Assembly (NCBI RefSeq): GCF_032854445.1
Contig: NC_088302.1
Location: forward strand, 25,309,788-25,373,787
Length of the DNA stretch: 64,000 bases
Reading direction: 5' to 3'
From: Liolophura sinensis
Lineage: Eukaryota > Mollusca > Polyplacophora > Chitonida > Chitonidae
In this document: positions 12,815 to 25,605 of the stretch, in pieces
Layout of the letters: every line of letters starts with the position of its first letter
Numbering within the stretch: the stretch's first letter is position 1
Translations under genes and position numbers: made by a program
The notes under the pieces: generated by a model
What the model saw: only the letters and a program-made list of their open reading frames with translations
Database searches by the model: none
What the model was told of the DNA's origin: nothing

Positions 12815-13310
12815 GTAATAAATTGCACTTAACATCACTGCATTGTTTTGTTTTTTTTACCAAATTCTTCTTAAGCGATGGTGCTAGGGAGCGTGTAATT
12901 TGCTCCCGTTTAAACATTTACGTGAATGGTAAGAATCAAACGTTAATTGAGGACAACTGACAAGATTTGATTTGTTTATTTATTTGATTGGTGTTTTTAC
13001 GCCGTACTCAATATATTTCACTTATTCGATAGTGGTCAGCATTATGGTGGGAGAAAATCCGACAGAGCCCGGGGGGAAACCCACGACCATCCGCAGGTTG
13101 CTGGGAGACCTCCCTACGTACGGCCGGAGAGGAAGTCAGCATGAGCATGACTTGAGCTCACAGCGACCTCATCGGATGGAGGCTTCTGGGTCATTGCGCC
13201 GCGGTGGCGTGCTAACCCCTCGGCCATATAGGTCCCAAAATTGACAAGAGGCTCTGCATGTATTTGACTGTTTACGTGTGACCATTTGCCAGTTATCCCA
13301 CTCTTGCTCC
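12815..13310 (+). repeat. Dispersed repeat D split by a SINE
   Basis: The left part 12815-12964 and right part 13241-13310 together match 9452-9640. Family A SINE sequence occupies the middle. Confidence 0.8.
12965..13240 (-). mobile_element. SINE family A, full length, inserted into dispersed repeat D
   Basis: Antisense copy from TTATTTATTTGATTGGTG through the core to the tRNA head (GGTCATTGCGCCGCGG...). TGACAAGA lies on both sides. The related sequence at 9452-9680 lacks the SINE at the same point. Confidence 0.92.
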
Positions 13311-14787
13311 TTTGTAAGGCAAAGATAGCAGATGGAGTGCTTTTTACTATAGAAATTACAGCCTTTCTGAAGCAAAGGGTTTCCCGCTGAAATTGTTATT
13401 TGGACTCGTGTTATTATTTAACATTTGATTGGTTTATCCACGATGCCATTTTCGTTCTGTGACGCTGTTTGGGAACTGATGCCGAATTACGCTCACGCAT
13501 TCATCAAGTGAGGTGTTCCATGAGTGCTAGTCATAATTTACCCAAAACTGTTTCAAAACTATATTAACCATTGCTGTAGTTTTGCTTGTACGAGGTATTT
13601 CTCCTCGGAAGCGTTTAATGAGAGTCGTATATATGTACTGGTAATCATTAGTTACCAATGAGCAGAATGACACAACACGACTCAGAGAGCGGACATAATA
13701 ATACTTATAGTGCAGCTATGTAGGAAATTAAGAAATACCGACTCCACTTAAAAATATAACGACTCTTTGTTGTAAAGGTAATGCAATTGTATTAGGTTTA
13801 TCTTACATTATATCCACTGTTAGGTACTTTACGTTTGCTCAAAAAGGAGATATGTTGGTCCAGGTTATCCATGTGTTTGTAAAAATTGGTTCGGTATGAT
13901 GAGAATGTAGATGGATAATGTCGTTTACAAACGACGACACATACAAACTGAGATGTATAAAATCAAATGTAAGTGCCAGAGTATTTTATGAATACCAGGT
14001 AATAACAAAGCTATGGACAAAACAGTGATATGAGCAATGTGGACAAAGCAGCAATTCTTTCACAAATCGGACATCAGTCTAGGAAAAAGTTATATACTGT
14101 TACCAAAACCGCTTTCCTACGGACGGTCTTACCAAATGTTACATGCACACGCAAATTACGCCATTTGTCTATACATGTAGTGGGTTTTGTAACGTTACAT
14201 ATATTGTGCTAGGCTATCAGATAGGTGGAAATAATTGTGGTATCACAATTATTTCAGGTGTCAGGTGGCGCGATGTCGTGGTTGTTTTTAAAGGGTGCCA
14301 AAAACACAATGACATAGGTAAACAAACGGTTGATTGATGCCGTAAAATATAGCCTAAAGGCAGAAAAAAGTCTCATCACGTACCCTGCTTAGTTTAGACC
14401 CTTGAAGAAGACAACAATGCTCATGACTGTGACATATATCCGTTTAGAAATAGAAGTTATACGTTTAGATTTTTGGCCTCTGGTTGTTTTAGCAATTCAG
14501 GAGAAATTATATCCCTTAAGCCTCAGTTTGTTTACACAAAGAAAGGAATCCCTGAGGGGAGTAAAACTGTTACCATAGTTTACCAGATAACAAACAAAGG
14601 AATTCACAAAGGGAGTTAATCCTCGTGCAGTATGACATACAGTACCAATAAAGGGAAGATTTATCCAAGCGGATAGATTTAAATTGCTAGAAATACTTCC
14701 CTGTCCCTTAACTATATGTTAAATTTTCTGAAAGCTGGTGTTGACGGCTAAAGCTGATTGTATGTTATAGTGCTTAATGTGTACTCA

Positions 14788-14908
14788 GCTCAATATTTCC
14801 CCAGGGCTCTGCTCCATTTCCCCCCGCCATAATGCTGGCTGATGTCGTATAAGCGAACTACATGCGTAATCTTGAGTACGGCGTAAAACACCAGTCAGAC
14901 AAATGAAA
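14788..14908 (+). mobile_element. SINE family A, diverged 3' fragment
   Basis: Sense copy with CCAGGGCTCTGCTCCATTTC, GCCATAATGCTGGCTG and TTGAGTACGGCGTAAAACAC, and an 11-base insertion in the GAAATATTC region. The tail is eroded. Confidence 0.8.
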
Positions 14909-16388
14909 GTAACAGCAGTTGATGTGATGCCCGTCCAAACGACATGGCCTTGCTTTGCAAATCAATCGATTCAAACGTATCTCACGAGATTTAGCTGATA
15001 TGCTAACGTGAGATCAATCCTATCCAATGTATCTTTTGAGGCTTAAGTGAACTGAATGTACCAAATGTGTAAAGAATTGGTGTTTAAGCAACGTCCAGAA
15101 TTACTGCGATCTTAGTTATACGACCCATATATCTAGAACTAGAAATACAAAGGGATTTTTGTACGTCCGGATGTTAAACCCAAAGGAATGCATGTCGACG
15201 TTTTCAAAGTCCCATTTGCACCTACTCGGTACATTAGACGTATCTTCATATTCTAAAAGGCGAACATGCTTGAAATATAAGAGGGAATTGCAACTGTAAC
15301 TTCCCCTTTTCTATAGGAGGGCATGGGAAATCACAATAAAGTTAAGGTGTTAAAGTACTTCCAACAGAAATGTCAGAAAGAAAGCATGTTTACCTCCTAT
15401 TTAATGAGTCACACAAAGTCTCCCATGATGGCATGCATACGTATTGTTTATACCTTGACAGATTTTGTTCAAATCATAAAAGTGTGTTCGAACTTTCAAA
15501 TTTTACCCGGTCGTAAACCAGCAGCCTGTTAAATGTAAACCTTATGTGAATAGAAGCAGAACTAATGTTATAATCTGACTGCCTGACGTAACTGCTATAT
15601 TTGTGATTCGATCTCTGTAGATGGAGAACTAAGTTCCATAAAAGCTATATCCGGTTTTATTGCAAAGCAAAATCAGGCGTCGACGTTTTTCCACACTTTG
15701 GTCAGGATAAAGGTTTGTTTTACATCTATGAACTCCTACCAGGCAGGCCTGTTGGGTTGTGGTTTGACTAGCGAGATTGCTTCTTAAAAGCAAAAACGGA
15801 ATTCTTTGCAATCGTATTATATCTGATGCGGATATGTTTGTCTCAAAGTATATCTTGCAGTACAATTACTACAAATGTGACTGAGAAGTCATTTGTTTTT
15901 GTCATTTCAACTCCAGTTGTGTTATCTGTTATCAAAATGGATGCAATGGTTTTCTAGTTGTGCGTTGTATTTTTAGCGCCTCTTTTCATTGATCACAAAA
16001 GAATGCCATCTTGAAAAAAAGTAAAAATATGACAAGGTAGAATTTTTAAACGCGGAGAAAATCGCGTAAATTGGGGAGATTACAATTATATCATAACCAC
16101 CTTATGCTGTACAAATGTCAGTGCTATACGTATTTGGAAAATGTAACTTGTCCGCATTTCACCATAATTTCATGTGGTTTGAATCTACCAATGTGCCATG
16201 CATCTCCACACCGTCTATAATAAACTAAAACTAATGTTTCATAAGTTTATGTTTATATATAAAGCTTTACTGATATTTTGGTGCCTTTATGGGTCAACAT
16301 ACAGAAAGTTTAATACGCATCGCTTACCTTTTTTTTGCGAATCAAACGACATGATAATAAAAGTCTTCTATTTATCAGAGGATCACAC

Positions 16389-16632
16389 TTATTTATTTAT
16401 TTATTTATTTGATTGGTGTTTTACGCCGTACTCAAGAATATTTCATTTATACGACGGCGGCCAGCAATATGGTGGGTGGAAACCGGGCAGAGCCCGGGGG
16501 AAACCCACGACCATCCGCAGGTTGCTTCCAGACCTTCCCACGAAGGGCCGGAGAGGAAGCCATCATGAGGTGGACTTAAACTCACAGCGACCACATTGGT
16601 GAGAGGGTCCTAGGTCATTACGCTGCGCTAAG
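16389..16632 (-). mobile_element. SINE family A, nearly full length
   Basis: Antisense copy with a long TTTA tail (16389-16412), intact 3' domain and core, and part of the tRNA head (GGTCATTACGCTGCGCTAA). The 134-codon ORF from 16198 ends inside it and is spurious. Confidence 0.93.
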
Positions 16633-17035
16633 GATGACACGTAAGAATCACTACTGTGACTGTCGCGATGTTATCTGTATAAATACTTTTGGCTGAAAGA
16701 CAACGCAATATAATAAATACTTCTTAGCCAAAAGAATATCATCACAGTTTGCTTCAGCTCTCGTTTTCTGATGTTTGTATGTTACTTCTCTTCAAAAGGA
16801 ACTCGGGAAAAGGGGTCTAGATTTTTGTTCCGTTAGAATATAGCACAGCACACCGATGACACCGATGTCGTCAGTACTAACGTGCTCCCTCACTGAAACA
16901 CCGTGCCCAAGGACATCTTACATACTTAACTCAGTCGTTAACGCCGTGCCAGACCAGTACTCAGTGTGCTTCTTCATGCGAGCCCATTAAACGAGCGCCT
17001 ATATCCCAAATTCAACATCAGTGTTTGGGGTTGAT

Positions 17036-17160
17036 TTATTTATAATTTCACGTCATTGGTATGTTACGCCATACCCCAGAATATATACGACTGGAGAGAA
17101 AGCCAGCATAAGCAGCACACATCGGTGATAGGCTACCAGGTCTTTATGCTCAGTGACATA
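17036..17160 (-). mobile_element. SINE family A, badly decayed copy
   Basis: Fragments TTATTTATAATTTCACGTCA, ATGTTACGCCATACC and GAGAGAAAGCCAGCATAAGC appear in family A order. A 50-bp A-rich tract (17196-17246) follows shortly after. Confidence 0.5.
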
Positions 17161-20100
17161 GCTCACGTATCAGCCTTGGATAAAAACACTGAAGCAAAAA
17201 AAAAAAAAAAAAACAAAAAAAAAAAACAAGAAACAAAAAACAAACAGGAAGTTCGTAAACCAAAAGAAGTTGATTGGCGCCGTGAACCAGACATAGAGGC
17301 CGTTTGTATGTGCTGTGCGTTGACATAATCGCATTACGTGGCGTTTTTCAATCAGAGGTACACAGCGGATCAATCGGTCATGCCGTCATGGATGACGCAC
17401 GCTGCTGAACTGTTTGTTAGTCACTCCCATGACAAAAAATAGCTAGTAAAAACCAATGATCTATTCAAAATAACATTTTGTTTGCTGCTTGGCGAAATCT
17501 GGGTTTTCGTGCAACCAATAATAGTATCACATTCACAAAACAAATTCACGTAAATGTAAGAGCCGCGAAGAGATGACACGGTTTTGTTTTTTGAGCTATC
17601 ATAAACCAATCGCAATCAATCCCAATAATGGTCTTCGGTCTTTTATAGTATTCACTTCCTATTTTGATACAACAAGTGATCCTAGCCGTGAGCATGAGAG
17701 AGTTTCAACCCAGTAGCGAGTATCCACTCATGCAATAGATTTCCCCAGTACCTGTATTCGGAATGCAAAGTAAATTGTGATCGTATTTGTCTCCCTTATG
17801 GTATTCTTTCTTTTGTGGGAGCAAACATCATTCTGATTTTTAGGGTCGAACATTTTGCCTCAAACTGTCGTTTTTTTTTTTAAAATCACAAAATATTGGC
17901 ATCATATTTATTGGTTTCGCTGATGTTTATTTAACGCAAAGCTTAAGAACTTTACCTGGAACTCCTACAATCGCAGATTTGCTCGCTCCCTCCATGCTTT
18001 TGGTTGTGTTCTGAAATTGTGGAATGACATGTTATAAACAGCTGCTCCCATGACACACGTTGATGTGAGCTTCACGTCGTAATAGTGCAGCTAACCTGAC
18101 AGAAACGCTTCATCTGGTTGTTCAAGCATGAGAAGTGGCTCTATCCATTCCGCTGTGCTGGTGTACGCGATATAATACTGCTGTCCGAAATATCTGTCGT
18201 TGAAACCTGCACTGTGGAGAGTTTGGAAGTTTGTCCAAACGTTCACTGGTTGAAACCTGAACAGGAAAATAAGGGCAGCGAAAAAACTTCGATACAAAGT
18301 GGGCATTACAAGTCATCCATAAGAAACATTGAAACCCACAAATACTGAGATTGCATTTCTGTCAGATAGTTCCGTCACTCTACACTGAAACTAAAACTAC
18401 AAAATGACACACAAAAAATAAACAAATAATAAAAAAATAACCACTAAATTTCACTAAAATTACTGGACAGTTCCGCAAATTGATTTCATCGTGATTCTGT
18501 TTTCAATAATCGTTGAGTACATGGCTCAGGTTTTCTCATCAAAAGCACAAAAAAATTGGCCAATTTGTTGCCAGCTGGGCATAAAGGCTTTTATTACGTA
18601 CACAAACGAAATAAAGCAAAAAAAAAAAACAACAAACAAACATGAGATATAGTATTCTTTGTTATACCGTAAGCATCGTAAGATCAGTGGTTCATTTTGG
18701 TCGACTTGAATCATTGAATTTTTTCATTTTGGCTTAAAATTGCACTTTTCCATGCGAATGTCTCTGGCATAGATGGAATTTCGGGAATTCAGGTTGGACA
18801 AACAGAGTGCCTGAGGCTGTTAATGTGATTCTACTTGAATTCTTCGTGTTTTATTGTTTTCATAACGGCTTGTCTCTGCCGTATGTAGAAACTTTGAATA
18901 TTGCGTGATTTGACTAATTCAAAGAATTGCATGACCAAGCCTCTGACCTAACCTTTGTTTAGAACTACCCATCGATTATTGTGCTTTATTCCTTTTCTGC
19001 TCTTTAGATACGTGAGCCTTACTCTCGCTTTCAGCATTATACGCGTATTTCCCGATGGTCTCTTCCCGTTTCTTCCAAAGTTGCGCGATTGTCACCACGT
19101 TTATTATGCAGCCCCTACAGATTTTCACGATTGAGTCAACAAGTATGACGTGTTGAGCGATGACCAAGCAGTTGTGAAGTCTTAGGTTTGACCCATCTCC
19201 GGTATGAATACGCTTTGTGGAATGAAGACGGTCATACTTGTTGATGACCACATTGCGTGTCTGTTTTGTTTGCTGTTGATGAAGATTCTCTCCATTTCAC
19301 AAAGGAAAGGTAGCTGAGATAATGGTCTGGAGCTATCCATTTAGGTATATCCAAGGACGGGACGAGAATTACTAGCATATGTGTTTCGTCCATCACATGG
19401 CATCGAATGAGGACTTTCTGAATTGCAATTTAACATTGCTAAATGAACTCTCGTTCATCACGAAAACAATGCCAGTATTCTTGCAGAATGTCCAGGTTTA
19501 TCTCTCCATGCTCATGAAATTCCTAAATGAAACCGGTGTATACTAGAGCACCTGAACGCATACTGAGAATGGCTGAACCGCGTGAAACCGCAAACTTTCC
19601 AGGCAATGTGTATTGTAGTAAAATAGAGCAACATCGAAATTTTCCGACAGGTTCATGGAATCAAGGACATCATCGACACATAGCAAAATCACAACTGAAT
19701 AGGGCTACTCTTGTGACTGCATAGAATGGCTTTACTGAACGCACATTTCCCCCTTAAAACACGTTTCCATCGATGATTGCATTGCCCTAAGGTAATTTCT
19801 GATAAAAAATGAGAAAATCATTTGAACTCACTAATGGAATTTGAAAAAAAATTTCCCTCGTTTAATTCAATATTCAACCAGAGCATTAATCACAAAATAT
19901 GTCGATTCAATGCTCTATGCAGTATAGGTGTCGTTCTGCATCCAAATTTTGCACTGCGTGGTATATATAACTAGATAAGTTGTTATCATACAGATAATTC
20001 AAAAGAATAATTTGCCCTTCCATTACTTATAGTTCAAGCTGGATGACGAGTGATTTCTAACATGCGTTTATCAATGGAAACGCCATGAATACGCAACGGT

Positions 20101-20427
20101 CGTTACATGTTTGGAAGACTAATTAGCATGACACGTTAAGTTAACGGGTACTCGCCATGGGAAACATTAAAAATGCCTACACGTAGGTCTAGCTTTAATT
20201 GGACGGTAATTTGATACAGAAAGAGTAGAGGGGTCAGAGTGCCCGGCGCGTGAGCTGGCTGAATAATGCCAGTTATAAGCTGTAGTAAAAACAAGGTTTC
20301 CTTGACATTTGACTACAACCTATTAGGAAACAAAATCAGGTCATATTGTCGGTCACGGTTTTTCACATAAAGATTCTATTAAATAAACGAGATATGATGT
20401 TGAATGTGACACAGTATTATGTTATAA

Positions 20428-20473
20428 TAACAGAATACATGCTAGCATCACTCAAACAACAGCCGTTCTGTTA
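20428..20473. repeat. 46-bp element, identical copy of 21487-21532
   Basis: Perfectly identical over 46 bp to the insert about 1.06 kb downstream, with 8-bp inverted ends (TAACAGAA...TTCTGTTA). It is either a tiny palindromic-ended element or the donor template for the downstream insertion. Confidence 0.97.
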
Positions 20474-20829
20474 AGGATTATTTTTTTGAGTTTAATATGA
20501 ATTCGTTCTTTTTAACGTGTATTCTCTTCCAAATGATGGACTCGTGTTCATGTGTCAATTCTTTTTGATTACAAGAATTCCAAGGCACAACAGACGCAGT
20601 GGATTGTGTAAGTCCACCGATCCTTAAATGACTATAAATTCCTGAAGAATCGCCGCATATATATCAAAAAGAGGAAAATAGAAAATTTTTCAAATAAATG
20701 CAACCGTCGATATAGTTTATTAACCGGAAAACCTGGGATTTCAATTTCAATCCCTAAAGCACTATGTGACAATCGTCTAAGTTGTTCATTGCTAAAAGCA
20801 TATAACTTTACTGACTTCTTGAAAGTAAA

Positions 20830-21056
20830 ATGCGAGGCCTTCCGGGTCCAAGATGGTTAGTGCGCCAGCGCGAAGCTGTGAGCACAAATCCAAAACAAGG
20901 TATTTTGTCGCACGCGTGAACATCTGCCAGCAACCTGCGGATGTTCGTGGGTTTATCCCGGGTCTGTTCGGTGTCCTCCCACCATAATGCTTGAAGCTGT
21001 CGCATAAGTGAAATATTATTGAGTACGGCGTAAAACACCAATCCAAAAAAATTAAC
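20830..21056 (+). mobile_element. SINE family A, head variant
   Basis: Sense copy with a head reading GCCTTCCGGGTCCAAGATGG and GTTAGTGCGCCAGCGCGAAG, then CTGTGAGCACAAATCC (B-box-like). The middle of the usual head (the TAATGACCCAGGAGCC region) is missing. The core and 3' domain are present with an A-rich tail. Confidence 0.85.
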
Positions 21057-21437
21057 AAAGTAAAATTCAGTTTAAAAAAGTCCATCTAAATCCTTACTAT
21101 ATGGTTTTACTAATTCCATATAAATAGTAACAAATTAATGAATAATATTGTGAATTGGGTTTAAGTCAGGTGTGCACTGTATGGTCCATATTGTAACTGG
21201 TATGGTCCATAAATCGAACTGGTGCCAATGCTAAGTCGTTGACAATCTTTGCTGATAGAAAACGTGTTTGTACCCCCAAGAAAGCCAATAACAACCCAGA
21301 GACATTTTCTAAAAGAAAAAACGAATAATCTGTACAGACTTTGTGTTACAGATTTCAACAACTTTAATACCTTGTCGTTTGTTGAAAAGGATGATGTTTG
21401 ACAGTGTCTCTTCACGTTTGACATTATAAATCCAGAA

Positions 21438-21575
21438 GGTGGATCAGAAGTTTAGAAAACAAATTAATGCACATGCTTTAACAGAATAACAGAATACATG
21501 CTAGCATCACTCAAACAACAGCCGTTCTGTTAGGTGGATCAGAAGTTTAGAAAACAAATTAATGCACATGCTTTA
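21438..21575. repeat. 43-bp direct repeat flanking a 52-bp insert
   Basis: A 43-bp sequence starting GGTGGATCAGAAG is perfectly repeated at 21438-21480 and 21533-21575. Between them lies a 52-bp insert whose last 46 bases (21487-21532) are identical to 20428-20473. The insert ends are inverted: TAACAGAA at the left and TTCTGTTA at the right. Confidence 0.97.
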
Positions 21576-22106
21576 TAATTTTACACGCCTTTCATCTAGT
21601 CGTGCAGTACCTTGCATTATATATGCATGAATATGATGGAAAAAAAAATCGCACGAAATTCAGTGTAAGCGAACTTCTATCAGTTTATCCACGCAGGGTT
21701 TTCTATGCCAAAAGTCTTTTATTATATTGTATTTCCTCAAAGCTGATTCATTTTTTCTGTTTCAAGTGATTTTGAATACCGGAGCGATGATGCTGTTGTC
21801 TAGAAATTCTTTATCAACCACTTTAGCCGGTGCTTTGTACCAGACGTGTTTGTATGAAGCCATTAATGATTTTTGTTCACATAAAACAGTCTTTGATGTT
21901 GTGTGTAACATAACGGTTTCGTGGCGAAAGGTGGCAGCTTTTTCATTTTATTCAAATGCTGAACACAAGTGTTTCTGTTTTGGATGATTATAGTTGATCT
22001 CCATGAAAGCTTTCGTCATGGCAAGTCGATTTTACATACGTTTTTCAGTGTTTGAGTAGTTAATTAATATGTTGACGCGAGTATTCTTGGTTACTGGGGA
22101 ACAGAA

Positions 22107-22151
22107 GTGGGGGTGGGGTTGGAGTGGGGGGTGGGGGTGGGGGTGGTGGGG
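22107..22151 (+). repeat. G-rich tract with G-quadruplex potential
   Basis: At least six runs of four or more G on the + strand separated by one to five bases, in an otherwise AT-rich region. The purine-rich strand is +. The minus-strand ORF across it (Pro/Thr-rich) is low complexity. Confidence 0.85.
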
Positions 22152-23339
22152 CTTTGTAAGGTCTTGCTTTTGAATATTAACGAATATGTTGGTGGTAGGA
22201 ACAGTGTTTCAGTATTGAACGGTTGCCGAATTGGTTTGATTGCTTTACCTAGTTCGGATATACATTTATGAGCGAAATAAACCGTTCTGATAACTTGTAT
22301 GAAGATGAGCATTTTAATCATTTCTCCGTCGAAGCAAAATTTCACGAATCGTGGACGTAAATTGCTGCATTGTTTTGCATAACAGAAATCGGGTGACATT
22401 TTTTCGTTAAAATTTTCTACACTATGTCATCAGCGATGATCTATATACAAGGAAGTCAATATTAGGAAGTTCAATCGAGCGCTTATTTTCATTTGCAATT
22501 TCATTGTCATTTGATTTTGATACAACTGTTTTGTTCCGTTTGCCTGTTTTTTGTGATATTTTGATCGGCAATTATTGAGAATCGAACATGCATTTGGAGA
22601 ACATGTCAAATAGTTTTAATATCAGGAGCACCCTTTGGCATTAGCGCGCGTATCGGAACAATTATATAAAGATAATGGCAGTGATAATATGTAAGTAGTC
22701 TTGACGTATGTGGTTCTATTGTTGTAAGACCAAAATAACTGCATGAACGTTTGAAAGTGGACATCACATCTATGAATATATATGAACACAACGCTGCCAG
22801 AGTCGAAAACATGGAATGCAATGGTGACAAGTGCTCTAGATATAATAATGGATAAAAAATCTCCATTTTCCTTGTTCAGTATACTGAAAAAGTATTCTGT
22901 ATCACCGATTTCTATAAAATACATTGGTGCGAAGCCAGCAATATAAATGAGCACGGAAGGCCCGCTATAGATAATTTCCACTTATTGGTAACGCTTTGTT
23001 TTTATTTCTGTAAAAGAAGAGAAAAAAGACGTTTGGATGTTGATATTTAGAACATTGATAATATGTCCATTTAAAAAGCGCATCGAAAGCATCTCACTGT
23101 TTACAATTAACATGTGCTAATTGCACCTGAATGCTTTGTTGCGAATACAGTTCCCGATTTAATTAATCAGTCAGACGCGCGTTTCCTCGCACGTGGGCAA
23201 ATGAAGTAGGCGTAGTCTACCCACAGTGTCCATCTATATATGTGAGTAACGTTTTGGTCAACTTAACGGATCTGCCAGTATATCATTCAATTACAAATCG
23301 AGAAGGGGGTCACCAGAGAAGGTTTGTCACTTCTCTACT

Positions 23340-23604
23340 ATTTGTTTTCCCTCAGGTGACGTCACTCAACGTACAAATGCACTGGAGACAATAGCACGGG
23401 TAACAAGGCCTGGCGTGGTGGATACTTGTCTCACTTAGCCTGTACGCTTAGCACCGGGGTAGGGCCACAATTACGGTTCATTTCCCGACCTTGATTACCG
23501 AGAAAAGCTGAGCACGCCAACTCCTGGCAGGATGCCCATCACAGCTGACGTGTAAACCAGTGCTACAGTCGTCGTAAGGATGGTTCGGACGCTTCGGTGT
23601 GACG
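23340..23604 (+). other. Candidate untranslated or first exon with strong donor (speculative)
   Basis: A stretch of higher G+C than its surroundings ends in ATG at 23580, eight codons (MVRTLRCD) and a strong donor ACG|GTAAGTG at 23605. A TATA-like CTATATATG lies about 100 bases before its left end, near 23232. It could be the 5' exon of the receptor gene 24 kb downstream or of a gene outside the window, or chance. There is no homology to support it. Confidence 0.2.
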
Positions 23605-24799
23605 GTAAGTGATTTAAAAACCAGTATATTTTGTTCAGTATGGGCGTGGTACAATCACGACTGTGCAACGTGCGAAACGCAAAGGCAGCAATAAGAGTGC
23701 CAATTCACCTGTAATACTGCAAACAGAATATGTTAGTACCATATTAGCCCTTTGGTTCAGCCCGAGTAAGCATGCTATTTTAATGTGTGTACGAATTATA
23801 AGCATGATGTGAATTGCGTTAGACCCATTCCTGACCGCGCCCTTATACATGTTGTAATCACACTTGTTAATAAATCCATCTGCTTAAAACGGTTTCCGTC
23901 TCCCGAGAGCGGTTTTTTAGGTTTTGTGAAACTACAAACTAAAAAAAAAAAACAAATTACAATAAATAAACAAATGCATGTTTTTTATTTTATTTTGCAA
24001 TAAATTCGATATCGGGTGTGTTGTATTTCATATTATAACTATTTTAATATGATTATTTATGAAGAATCATTAAAATATTGCAAAACGAAGATCCCGAAAT
24101 AACATCATGCTTTTTTTTCTTTTTACACTGGCGAAATAAAAAGCGCCTTACTTTTATTGTGTCTTCTGGTTCTTTTAAAAACAAGTCGGTTCCGGACACG
24201 TGTAATGCCGCACTTTTAGGAACAAAAGATGTTGAGACGATGACTGAATGTATCACTCATCGAAAAAATGTTCAAAGGCTGTAAAAGGCATTTACCGCCT
24301 ACCATCTTGTTTCAAGTTTTTGCAGATGCAGGGAAAGCATATAGAATCCATGTTAGGCAGAAACCACTGACTGATCTCTTAAAGAATACCCTTTCATAGC
24401 GTCTTAAGTATACACTAAGGCGTGTATATATAGGTGAACGCTGTCGATAATGGTATTCTTTTCGCTCACGGCGAGCTCTGTAGATACTGATGTATACACT
24501 GGGTAAGTCCCTGGCGGCTGCCGATTGAATTCACCATGATCAAAGGCTAATCTCGAAGCAAGCATCTCTTTTGGACACGACGGAAGATAATAAAACCAAC
24601 TCTTCGAGATGACGTCCACAAATTTTTCTGGTCGAAAAACCTTTTCTTTAGATCCCTAACCTAACAACCTGGTTATATAGACACCACTCGTATACGGTCA
24701 TACGGACAATGAACAACACGTTTTCACCTAAAGTCTAACTAGACTAGTGTTGTATAGGCCCATCTCATTTTCTTTATTGGTCAGATTTCTTAGCTGTGG

Positions 24800-25605
24800 T
24801 CAACAAAATGCCGGTTTACTCGATGTTAAGAAACGTGCTCAATTGTTCTGTGATATTTTTTACTGCAGATGGCCTGTTTACAGAATGTTAACAACACGTC
24901 CTCCACCGTGATCTGAGTACGTCTCCGGTTTACTTGATGTTAAAACAGGTTCATAGCTGTTTTATCAACGGAGGCCGGTTTGCGGCATGTTTTAGAAAAT
25001 GGTTCTATTTATGACGTTCCGATTGAAGATCTAGGGTTCATATTTGTTTTTAAACTGATGTGTCCTTGGATTACCAGTTTACCCGAAGCGTAGAACAGGG
25101 AACAGTTGTTCTACAGTTCATTAGGACAAGCCCAGTATTTACTTTCTCTTTCCCTTTTTTAAAGATGAGACTAATATCAACGTTTTATCCAGGTTTAACT
25201 GTCAATACAATTTTGAACAACTGGAGTTTAGTTTCGATATTCTGTTTGCCTGTATCGATTTACGTTGTGTGTTAGAACAGATTTCCGGTTGTAGCGGGCG
25301 TGAAAAGCCGGTTTATACCGTGCTTAAGACAGGCTATCAGTTGTGGTATGCTTGGATCATAGTATTTAGAACAGGCCATCCTCTGTGGTATGCTTGGATC
25401 ACGGGTTTATACGATGTTTAGGACAGGCTATAGGCAGCAGTATTCATGCATCACCGATTCGCTTGGTGTCTAGAACAGGCTTTCCTATGTGGTATGATTG
25501 GATCACGGGTTTGCATCGTGTATACAATAGGCTATACGCTGTGTTATGCGTGGATAACCGGTTTGCACTGTGTTTAGAACAGGTTGTATCGCAAGGGCCT
25601 ACATG
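24800..25605. repeat. Degenerate 52-bp tandem repeat array, roughly 15 units
   Basis: From about 25252 to 25605 anchors such as ATCACGGGTTT recur at 25398, 25450, 25502 and 25554, exactly 52 bp apart. A matching anchor at 25356 is followed by a 42-bp unit (10-bp deletion). Each unit carries a variant of TTTAGAACAGGCTAT and GTGGTATGCTTGG. Upstream, from about 24800, more diverged units (CCGGTTTACTTGATGTTAAA and similar) continue at about 52-60 bp spacing. The small ORF at 25385-25672 is just an open frame through this repeat. Confidence 0.85.

Larger units (their letters stand above)
13311..20427. other. Non-coding, scattered SINE fragments only
   Basis: Apart from SINE copies at 14788, 16389 and 17036 and an A-rich tract at 17196-17246, nothing is recognisable. 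ORFs reach 91 codons without features. Confidence 0.55.

Noticed and set aside
16198-16602. 134-codon ORF
   Set aside because: Its second half is antisense SINE family A, and the first half has no domain and AT-rich random composition.
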